The notes beneath the pieces were generated by a model, which saw only the letters and a program-made list of their open reading frames with translations, searched no databases and was not told where the DNA came from. Below are positions 13,233-19,010 of a stretch of 24,465 nt of DNA, in pieces; the stretch's first letter is position 1; every line of letters starts with the position of its first letter. The DNA is from a virus. A program made the position numbers and the translations under genes. The stretch is taken from positions 1 to 24,465 of the IMG/VR virus record IMGVR_UViG_3300030104_005084, one strand, 5' to 3'.

Positions 13233-13891
13233 ATGTCCTACGGCTCGATCAGAATAGTATCTGAGAGGCGCGGAGAGAGTCACTGATAAGCCAAACTGTT
13301 CTCAGGTATATTTATATCCAAAAGATTTACCTGCACTCAGTGGCTCTTACATTGGCTCTGGTGACATCTAGTTAAGTGCTGGGTTTGGGAGAAAATTGCA
13401 AATAGGTATACAATCTCGCGCTTCTATCCGATTAAAAATATCCGTCAATTGTAGAAAATTTTCTTAATTAGATAGCTAAGGAATAATTTCCTGCAGCTTA
13501 GATTAATTAACTGATTTATTTTTTTCTAATTGATTGCTCGATGCTGCATTTTTCTAGGCATCAACTGTTAATGTCAGGTTATTAGTTTAAGGATCGAGCC
13601 AGTTACTGTGTTGATTTTGTTACTATTTATCTGCCTAATTTTTTTTCTTTAAAAATTTTTCCAGAGGGGGCGAGTGCCACCCCCCTACCCCCACGTTACC
13701 GTATACAACCCAGACATATTTTGGGAAAATGGCAACCGTAAACAGCCATTAGCGTATTTCTACTAGAAATATTCTGTAAAGCTTCTATATATTAGGTGTT
13801 AAGCTTGACATGTTACAAGATGTTGGGTACTATCATAGAAAAATACAGGTAACCAGTTATTTCGATAGAGCAACTTATCGGAGCAACTAAT
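13233..13891. promoter_or_regulatory. 660-bp non-coding region between early and late genes
   Basis: No ORF worth calling on either strand. It contains GCACTCAGTGG (13332-13342, repeated from 10310), AGTTAAGTG (13370-13378) and AACTGTTAA (13563-13571) as copies of motifs seen near attP and int, a nested stem around AGGAA-TAAT-TTCCT (13482-13495) within CTAAG...CTTAG, AT-rich stretches, a run of G and C tracts (about 13664-13691), and the late promoter at 13805-13833. An untranslated RNA cannot be excluded. Confidence 0.5.
13805..13833 (+). promoter_or_regulatory. Near-consensus sigma70 promoter for late genes
   Basis: TTGACA (13805-13810), a 17-bp spacer and TACTAT (13828-13833) lie 58 bp before the first late gene. 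GTTAAG (13798-13803) sits one base before the -35 box, an arrangement like that of the 15-bp repeat (GTTAAG-TG-TTGACT). Host RNA polymerase should read it. Confidence 0.72.
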
Positions 13892-14221
13892 TTGAATGAT
13901 AACGGACAGGACGTTACTTTAGAAGTTCCCCTCTTTATCGATAATGATTTATTCGAAGACGATGACGGTGAATTTATACTGCAGACCAGTGTATCACCAG
14001 ACCTAGACGAGAAGCCAGTTATAAAAGAGCAGCCGTTTGAGGAAGTCATTAACTTAATAATCGAGTTTCACGAAGAAGACGGAGACTACCACGAGTTATA
14101 CAAGGTAAGCAACGGCTTACTACATCAATCTGAAAGGATACGAGAAGTAGCAGACAAGCTTGAGTCCAGTACTCATGCGGTAGCTGACTTATTCAATACT
14201 TCTTATGAGCCACCAACCTAA
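13892..14221 (+). CDS. Hypothetical acidic 109-aa protein, first late gene
   Basis: The start is TTG at 13892 with CGGAG 7 nt upstream; no in-frame ATG is near. The product is strongly acidic (DNDLFEDDDGEF, EFHEEDGDYHE) and helical towards the end (SERIREVADKLESSTHAVADLF). An acidic DNA mimic or scaffold-like role is conceivable but unsupported. It overlaps the Endo VII gene by 17 bp. Confidence 0.68.
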   Translation: MNDNGQDVTLEVPLFIDNDLFEDDDGEFILQTSVSPDLDEKPVIKEQPFEEVINLIIEFHEEDGDYHELYKVSNGLLHQSERIREVADKLESSTHAVADLFNTSYEPPT

Positions 14222-14591
14222 TCTATTTGGGTGGTTAGAAGATACTCTTCCAGACGATGCGATTGAATGCAGACACTGCAAGCAAGTAAAACCTAGAGAA
14301 GCATTTAGGTTATATCGCAGGGCAACTGGAGATCGGGAATGTAGGAGTACTTCCTGTAAGGAATGTCAGAAGCGTAATCTCAGGATAGTGAATGAGATAC
14401 GAAAGACTGCCCCACCCAAGCCAGATCAGTGTCAGTGCTGCGGCAAAGAAGACAATAAACTTGTCCTCGACCACTGCTACGAGACAGAGACATTCAGAGG
14501 GTGGATTTGTTCTCACTGCAATCTCTCAATCGGCTTGTTGGGAGACAACATACAAGGAATAAAAAGAGCTATTAAATATCTAAAGTCATAG
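14205..14591 (+). CDS. Endonuclease VII-like HNH nuclease
   Basis: A 128-aa recombination-endonuclease-type protein. The core is C76-x2-C79, the catalytic DH pair (D89-H90) in KLVLDHC, RGWIC, C102-x2-C105 and the CNLSIGLLGDN end (N106, D114, N115), the Endo VII signature. It should cleave branched DNA, clearing junctions before packaging, as T4 gp49 does. The N-terminal part adds an extra Cys set (C22-x2-C25, C46, C51-x2-C54) that may be a second zinc site. Its position ahead of the terminase genes fits a packaging-linked role. Confidence 0.88.
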   Translation: MSHQPNLFGWLEDTLPDDAIECRHCKQVKPREAFRLYRRATGDRECRSTSCKECQKRNLRIVNEIRKTAPPKPDQCQCCGKEDNKLVLDHCYETETFRGWICSHCNLSIGLLGDNIQGIKRAIKYLKS

Positions 14592-14632
14592 CGGTTATGC
14601 AGGTTATGACTCTACTGAGCAAACTCTCCAAA

Positions 14633-14641
14633 TGTTATAAT
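14633..14641 (+). promoter_or_regulatory. Extended -10 promoter before the DUF1127 gene
   Basis: TGT followed by TATAAT gives a perfect -10 with the TG extension; a -35 box is poor. It lies 25 bp before the DUF1127 ATG, so the gene may be expressed on its own. Confidence 0.55.
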
Positions 14642-14666
14642 GTACTACAGTATATAGGAGACAGTA

Positions 14667-14819
14667 ATGCTTAGGAAAATATTCAATAAAATTACAGATA
14701 TGCAAAGAAGACGTACTGCTTATTGGCAGTTACAGAATTTAACAGACCAACAACTACACGACATTGGCGTTAGTCGAAGTGAGATATACAGGGCGGCATA
14801 CAAAGATCCTATTAGATGA
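14667..14819 (+). CDS. DUF1127 (YjiS-like) small protein
   Basis: A 50-aa protein with the full DUF1127 pattern: a basic N-terminal helix (MQRRRTAYW), then LQNLTDQQLHDIGVSRSEI, matching L-x-x-L-x-D-x-x-L-x-DIG(L/V)-x-R. Such proteins are abundant in Alpha- and Gammaproteobacteria. In alphaproteobacteria some bind RNA and influence small-RNA turnover and stress or phosphate responses (established for the family in general, not for this one). AGGAG is at good spacing. It has its own promoter and couples by ATGA overlap to a 38-aa membrane peptide. A phage copy may have been taken from a host to alter RNA metabolism; that is an inference. Confidence 0.85.
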   Translation: MLRKIFNKITDMQRRRTAYWQLQNLTDQQLHDIGVSRSEIYRAAYKDPIR

Positions 14820-14932
14820 AGCTAGTAGCCTATCTACTTATCTTACTATTAATTACGGATTGGGGAAATGGAGTCAGAGGGCTAAGAGTAGTCTTCTATA
14901 AAGACATCTACTCCCATACTAGGGTGACTTAG
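14816..14932 (+). CDS. 38-aa peptide with N-terminal hydrophobic segment
   Basis: Overlaps the DUF1127 stop by ATGA. The product starts MKLVAYLLILLLITDW, a signal-peptide or membrane-anchor profile, then a short basic tail (RGLRVVFYKD). Unknown family. The coupling suggests a DUF1127 partner or a small secreted peptide. Confidence 0.5.
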   Translation: MKLVAYLLILLLITDWGNGVRGLRVVFYKDIYSHTRVT

Positions 14933-15013
14933 AGGTATCTATATATAGAAGCCCTCTCAACTACACTCTCATTGTACCATTAAAACCGATTTTCGTCAAT
15001 CATAACGTGTCGT

Positions 15014-15028
15014 AACTAACACTTAATT
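15014..15028 (-). repeat. Diverged copy of the CACTTAA repeat
   Basis: AACTAACACTTAATT agrees with AGTCAACACTTAACT at 11 of 15 positions and ends 6 bp before the -35 box of the promoter at 15035. Confidence 0.35.
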
Positions 15029-15034
15029 AAATGA

Positions 15035-15063
15035 TTGCCTTAACTTCTGATTATTGGTATAAT
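15035..15063 (+). promoter_or_regulatory. Sigma70 promoter for the packaging/structural operon
   Basis: TTGCCT (15035-15040), a 17-bp spacer and a perfect TATAAT (15058-15063) with an extended TG before it. It drives the gene at 15095 and probably everything through terminase. Confidence 0.75.
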
Positions 15064-15071
15064 GTAGGAAC

Positions 15072-15095
15072 TAGGCATCCAAGTAGGAGTGCCTA
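15072..15095 (+). promoter_or_regulatory. Hairpin presenting the ribosome site in its loop
   Basis: TAGGCA (15072-15077) pairs perfectly with TGCCTA (15090-15095). The loop contains the ribosome site AGGAG (15085-15089), and the stem reaches the A of the start codon. The structure begins only about 2-4 nt after the expected transcription start, so it may tune translation or protect the 5' end. Confidence 0.55.
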
Positions 15096-15352
15096 TGAAA
15101 AGCCTTAACTTATATTACATCAGAGCCGCAATCGAAGCGAAAACAGGGCAGAGGCTAGATTTTCCCACAATAAGGCGGTTGCTTGTAGAAGAAGGGCTGA
15201 TCACCCAACGAGAGTTAGATGCCAATCCTATGGCACATAAATTTAGAGGATACGGAGCCTATTTCTTTACTGAAGAGAACTCTGTGGACATACCCCCCGA
15301 ACCAGAAAGATTTTTACCCACCTACTACATCGAGGAAGAGTTTGATGAATAA
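15095..15352 (+). CDS. Hypothetical 85-aa protein
   Basis: Start ATG 15095 with AGGAG 5 nt upstream; the GTG six bases earlier overlaps that site. The N-terminal part is helical (YYIRAAIEAKTGQRLDFPTIRRLLVEEGL), followed by RELDANPMAHKFRGYGAYF and an acidic end (EEEFDE). No family is recognised. It overlaps the next gene by 8 bp. Confidence 0.72.
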   Translation: MKSLNLYYIRAAIEAKTGQRLDFPTIRRLLVEEGLITQRELDANPMAHKFRGYGAYFFTEENSVDIPPEPERFLPTYYIEEEFDE

Positions 15353-15518
15353 AAAATATGTGAATTGTGGAGCTAGTGTGAAGCCTAATGGAAAAGCCAA
15401 GATGTATGGTGGCGGTATGGCTATGAAGAAAAAGAAACCCTCTTACAACATGGGCGGCATGGCACAGAAGAAGAAAGCAGGAAACGCATCAGGAAACATG
15501 GGGATAAAGAACTCATAA
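15345..15518 (+). CDS. Lys/Gly/Met-rich 57-aa protein
   Basis: ATG at 15345 behind GAGGAAGAG, overlapping the previous stop. Low-complexity and very basic, with imperfect repeats GGGMAMKKKKP and MGGMAQKKK, and a tail of Gly, Asn and Ala. Similar short basic Gly/Met proteins stand before the terminase or portal genes in marine phages as I recall; they could be minor virion or DNA-binding components. Function is not established. Confidence 0.7.
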   Translation: MNKKYVNCGASVKPNGKAKMYGGGMAMKKKKPSYNMGGMAQKKKAGNASGNMGIKNS

Positions 15519-15533
15519 TCTTGTGAGTTTTTT
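15509..15533 (+). terminator. Weak terminator-like hairpin across a stop codon
   Basis: AACTCA (15510-15515) pairs with TGAGTT (15524-15529), followed by TTTT. The TAA stop (15516-15518) is in the loop. It may only reduce transcription into the downstream genes. Confidence 0.4.
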
Positions 15534-15544
15534 AGGGGGAGAGA

Positions 15545-15994
15545 ATGCTTGCAGAATTGGCTGCTTGTACGGCTGCGTATTCTACTATCAAGACTGCGAT
15601 TCAACAGGGTCGTGAGTTAGTTGATTGTGGTAAATCTATAGGGGCTTTTGTCTCTGCAGAAGAAGATTTAAAGGCAAAAGTCGAGAAGAAGAAGAACAGC
15701 GTTTTTACAAAAGTCTTAGGTAAAGCAGGGGATGACTTCGAAGAGTTTCTAGCCTTAGACAAGCTCAAGCAACAGAAGCGCGAATTAGAGTCTCACATGC
15801 GGCTTTATGCAAGACCTGGGATGTATGATGATTGGGTAGCCTACCAAGGGCAGATGCGGAAGCAACGGAAGGAAGCCCTGAGAATAAAGCAGAAGGAAGC
15901 CGAAGAGCTTCGGGAAATGCTTAGTTGGATATTCATTATAGTTGTTCTCTGGGGCGGTATCTGTGGTTTAGCTTATTGGTGGTTTTTTACTTAG
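15545..15994 (+). CDS. Coiled-coil protein with C-terminal membrane anchor, 149 aa
   Basis: MLAELAACTAAYSTIKTAI at the N-terminus, a charged coiled coil (about 40-125, KLKQQKRELESH, RKQRKEALRIKQKEAEEL) and a C-terminal hydrophobic helix (about 128-147). The segment RPGMYDDW-x4-GQ is typical of a protein found in many marine podoviruses in front of the terminase, without assigned function. Membrane placement suggests lysis or virion-membrane contact. The ribosome site is GGGGGAGAG. Confidence 0.75.
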   Translation: MLAELAACTAAYSTIKTAIQQGRELVDCGKSIGAFVSAEEDLKAKVEKKKNSVFTKVLGKAGDDFEEFLALDKLKQQKRELESHMRLYARPGMYDDWVAYQGQMRKQRKEALRIKQKEAEELREMLSWIFIIVVLWGGICGLAYWWFFT

Positions 15995-16162
15995 ATGTGG
16001 TTTTTAGTTTGGTTACAGTTCATGCATGGTGAGTTCGATTACTATCACATTGATACGTTTGGCTCTGAAGAGAACTGCAAGGTTCAGTTAGAGAAATCTA
16101 AAGTCCTGATTACGAACTCTGCCAGTACAGTGGAATGCTTTGAGGTAGACAAGGGTGTATGA
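15995..16162 (+). CDS. Small two-Cys protein (family copy B), 55 aa
   Basis: The ATG follows the preceding stop directly. A short hydrophobic start (MWFLVWLQFMHG) leads to FGSEENC (C28) and VEC (C48). Same layout as the proteins at 3734, 16287 and 21426: hydrophobic N-terminus, an [FY]-x(1,2)-[ST]-x-E-x-C box and a second Cys about 20 residues later. It overlaps the next gene by 4 bp (ATGA). Confidence 0.6.
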   Translation: MWFLVWLQFMHGEFDYYHIDTFGSEENCKVQLEKSKVLITNSASTVECFEVDKGV

Positions 16163-16287
16163 AACTTGTCTCCGAAGGATACAGATATGTTTTGTATGAC
16201 CACAAAGGTTTCGTCTTAATTATTACCAGATGCAAGTCTATCGCCTTGAATATTATTAAATCTAGGAAGCGTAATAAAAAGAAATAA
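16159..16287 (+). CDS. Basic 42-aa protein
   Basis: Begins MKLVSEGYRYVLYDHKGFVL by ATGA overlap with the previous gene and ends in a run of Lys and Arg (KSRKRNKKK). Its stop overlaps the next ATG by one base. No family is recognised; the compact packing supports a real gene. Confidence 0.55.
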   Translation: MKLVSEGYRYVLYDHKGFVLIITRCKSIALNIIKSRKRNKKK

Positions 16288-16493
16288 TGGAAACTTTCTT
16301 ATTAGTAATATCAATGTGGGGTCATAATGGCTTGGATTGGGAGTATATGGGTAATCAGTATGTCTACAATACTCCCATGACCGAAGTCGAATGTACCCGA
16401 ATTGCAGAAGAGAGTTCTTGGACTAGGTGGGAGAGTAACCAATTCTATCGCATTTCCATTGAGTGCGTACCGAATAATAAAGACGGAGCATGA
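16287..16493 (+). CDS. Small two-Cys protein (family copy C), 68 aa
   Basis: METFLLVISMWG at the start (hydrophobic), a Tyr-rich part (GNQYVYN), then MTEVEC (C36) and ISIEC (C60). Adjacent to copy B, with one small gene between, so the pair probably arose by duplication. The two Cys could form a disulfide after export. Confidence 0.65.
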   Translation: METFLLVISMWGHNGLDWEYMGNQYVYNTPMTEVECTRIAEESSWTRWESNQFYRISIECVPNNKDGA

Positions 16494-16496
16494 GGG

Positions 16497-16760
16497 ATGG
16501 AAGATAGATTAGATCGGATTGAGACTAAAGTGGACAAGTTATCTGAAGCAATGGTTGAGATGGTTCGTATGGAAGAGCGAATGGTCACTGCGTTCAAGAG
16601 AATGGATAACATAGTCGAATACCAGAAGAAGGCAGATGACCGACTAGATGAGATGGAGAAGCAAGCCATTGTTCGAGGTCAGAAGATTGCCTTTGCTGAA
16701 CGTATATTCTGGATGATTGCCACAGGCATAGTTGGTCTGTGCTTTGTATTTCTGAGGTAA
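16497..16760 (+). CDS. XhlA/holin-like coiled-coil membrane protein, 87 aa
   Basis: A regular coiled coil (about 1-60, MEDRLDRIETKVDKLSEAM and on) precedes a single hydrophobic helix (about 67-86, FWMIATGIVGLCFVFL). This matches haemolysin XhlA-type holin-associated proteins, which help form the lysis lesion. No endolysin is in the window, so the lysis assignment rests on architecture only. GGAG precedes the ATG. Confidence 0.6.
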   Translation: MEDRLDRIETKVDKLSEAMVEMVRMEERMVTAFKRMDNIVEYQKKADDRLDEMEKQAIVRGQKIAFAERIFWMIATGIVGLCFVFLR

Positions 16761-16763
16761 ATT

Positions 16764-17138
16764 ATGGAAGAGAAGAAGCAACTCACTGACATGCAATCTC
16801 TGTTTCTAGAGCTACTGATGACACCTGAGTGTAAGGGTAACATCAGACTAGCAATGAAAGAGGCAGGATACGCAGACACAACGAGTATATCTGCAGTCGT
16901 AGGACCACTACAAAAGGAGATTAACGAGAAGGCATCTATGATGTTAGCTATGAATGCTCCTAAAGCAGCTTTCTCTATGTCCGAAGTCTTAGATAACCCA
17001 GAGGCTATGGGAGCGAGAAACTCGATAGCCGCTGCAGCCCAGATACTAGATCGAACAGGGCTGATTAAGAAAGAACAAGTAGAAGTTAATAATACAGGCG
17101 GTGCTATGTTTATCCTACCACCGAAAAATGACGATTGA
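16764..17138 (+). CDS. terS: Terminase small subunit
   Basis: A 124-aa protein directly before TerL. The N-terminal part has a helix-turn-helix-like element (LTDMQSLFLELL ... IRLAMKEAGYADTTSISAVVG), and the C-terminal end (AAAQILDRTGLIKKEQVEV ... MFILPPK) is typical of phage small terminases, with a beta tail for TerL contact. It should recognise the packaging site. Ribosome site GAGG; overlap of 4 bp with TerL. Confidence 0.8.
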   Translation: MEEKKQLTDMQSLFLELLMTPECKGNIRLAMKEAGYADTTSISAVVGPLQKEINEKASMMLAMNAPKAAFSMSEVLDNPEAMGARNSIAAAAQILDRTGLIKKEQVEVNNTGGAMFILPPKNDD

Positions 17139-19009
17139 ATGAATGGAAAAATCGCACTCGACCCAACAAGAATGCGAAAATACCATATGCTTATGTAGCG
17201 TCAGAAGATGATCCACTAGTCTTAGTACCTGATCAGGAAAAGGCAGACTATGTAAATCAGGCTATGGATTACTTAGAGGAAGGGAACTCCTCTAGAAAAG
17301 TTGCTGCGTGGCTGATTAGTAAGACAGGTGATTCAATAACTCACCAAGGTCTTATTCTTATATGGAAGCGTTTTCGAGGCAAGGGTACGGAGAACCCCTC
17401 GAAGAGACTCAAGCAGCTAGACAAGGAAGCCAAGAAGAGAAAGCCAAAGACAACGGCTGAGAAGAAACTGGCTATAGCAAAGCGTAAGCAGACAGACGCT
17501 AAACGCAGACTTACCATAGCTAAAAAAGGATTAGAGCAACTCACTACTAAGGAAGATAGTACCTCAAGTACGCTAGACTTCGACAGTATTGATCAGCAAA
17601 AACAGAAGCAGGAAGTAGTCTTCGCACCTAATGAAGGACCACAGACAGACTTCCTAGCCGCGAGTGAACGAGAAGTATTATTCGGAGGGGCAGCAGGAGG
17701 TGGGAAAACTTTCAGCTTAATATCCGACCCCATGAGATACTTCTCAAACCCTAATTTTAATGGGTTAATTCTACGAAGAACAAATGATGAGCTTAGGGAA
17801 ATTGTCTGGAAAACTCAGGAGCTTTATCCCAAAGCATTCAAAGGAGCAAGATGGGCAGAGAAGAAGTCACAATGGACTTTCCCAAGTGGTGCTAAATTAT
17901 GGCTCACTTATCTAGAGAGAGACCAAGACGTTCTTCGATATCAAGGTCAGGCGTTTAGTTACATAGCCTTCGATGAGTTAACGCAGTATCCTACAGACTT
18001 TGCTTGGAACTACATGCGCTCACGACTTCGTACCACAGACCCTACCCTGCCCATCTACATGAGAGCGACTACAAACCCAGGAGGTATAGGACACGGTTGG
18101 GTCAAGAGGACGTTTATAGACCCTGCCCCTGCAAATACAAAGTTTGTAGCTAAGGACATCGAGACAGGTGAAGAATTAGTCTATCCAGAAGGTCACGAAA
18201 AAGCAGGTGAGCCACTCTTCTACAGACGCTTTATACCTGCGAAATTATCTGACAATCCCTACTTAATGGAGGGTGGTCAGTACGAGGCTAACCTACTCTC
18301 TCTACCAGAGATGCAGCGTAGGCAGCTACTAGAAGGAGATTGGTCGGTTGCAGACGGTGCAGCGTTTCCTGAATTTAGACAGAAATATCACGTTATTGAA
18401 CCTTATGATATTCCGATTGACTGGGTCAGATTTAGGTCATGCGACTACGGCTATGCTAGTTACAGCGCAGTTCATTGGTTTGCTATTGATCCAAGCTATG
18501 AAACTCTAATCTGTTACCGTGAGTTATACTTAACCAAACACACAGGTAGGGATCTAGCTAGGGCAATACTAGAAGCCGAAGGTTCAGAGAAGATACAGTA
18601 TGGGGTCTTAGACTCTAGTTGTTGGCACAAACGTGGGCAAATGGGTCCATCTATAGCTGAGGAAATGATTGCTGAAGGATGCAGATGGCGACCCAGTGAT
18701 CGAACTAACGGTGCTAGGGTCGCAGGAAAGAACCGACTGCATGAAGTATTAAAGGTAGATGAGGATTTAGAGAGATCAGGAATACAGTTTTTCAATACAT
18801 GTAGGCAGGTAATAGCAGATTTACCAATTATTCCCTCAGATCCTAAAGGTGGTGACGATATAGACCCCCGAACCTCGCAACAGAGACACACTTATGACTC
18901 AATTAGGTACGCAGTTATGAGTAGACCGAGAGCTTTCAGTCCATTTGATATTGGACATGGCGTACCTCAACAAGTCTGGCGACCTGCAGACGCAATTTTT
19001 GGATACTAA
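17135..19009 (+). CDS. terL: Terminase large subunit with N-terminal extension
   Basis: A 624-aa packaging motor. The ATPase shows Walker A GGAAGGGKT (184-192), Walker B YIAFDE (276-281) and the ATTNPGG coupling motif (311-317). The RNase H-like nuclease has acidic residues D437 (CDYGY), D493 (VLDSS) and D588 (YDSIRYA). Residues 1-150 are an unusual addition for TerL: a helix-turn-helix-like unit (DYLEEGNSSRKVAAWLI ... SITHQGLILIWKRF) and a Lys/Arg-rich helix (about 88-135). The start is TTG at 17135, overlapping the TerS stop; the ATG at 17139 is out of frame and an in-frame stop lies upstream, so translation is probably coupled. Confidence 0.93.
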   Translation: MNEWKNRTRPNKNAKIPYAYVASEDDPLVLVPDQEKADYVNQAMDYLEEGNSSRKVAAWLISKTGDSITHQGLILIWKRFRGKGTENPSKRLKQLDKEAKKRKPKTTAEKKLAIAKRKQTDAKRRLTIAKKGLEQLTTKEDSTSSTLDFDSIDQQKQKQEVVFAPNEGPQTDFLAASEREVLFGGAAGGGKTFSLISDPMRYFSNPNFNGLILRRTNDELREIVWKTQELYPKAFKGARWAEKKSQWTFPSGAKLWLTYLERDQDVLRYQGQAFSYIAFDELTQYPTDFAWNYMRSRLRTTDPTLPIYMRATTNPGGIGHGWVKRTFIDPAPANTKFVAKDIETGEELVYPEGHEKAGEPLFYRRFIPAKLSDNPYLMEGGQYEANLLSLPEMQRRQLLEGDWSVADGAAFPEFRQKYHVIEPYDIPIDWVRFRSCDYGYASYSAVHWFAIDPSYETLICYRELYLTKHTGRDLARAILEAEGSEKIQYGVLDSSCWHKRGQMGPSIAEEMIAEGCRWRPSDRTNGARVAGKNRLHEVLKVDEDLERSGIQFFNTCRQVIADLPIIPSDPKGGDDIDPRTSQQRHTYDSIRYAVMSRPRAFSPFDIGHGVPQQVWRPADAIFGY

Positions 19010-19010
19010 T

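Noticed and set aside
13664-13700. G-quadruplex on the minus strand
   Set aside because: The G runs (five, six and two G) are too few for a standard three-tetrad quadruplex with four separate tracts.
18514-18891. 125-aa minus-strand ORF
   Set aside because: It lies entirely within the terminase large subunit gene, is Cys/Ser-rich in a way typical of antisense reading, and has no ribosome site.
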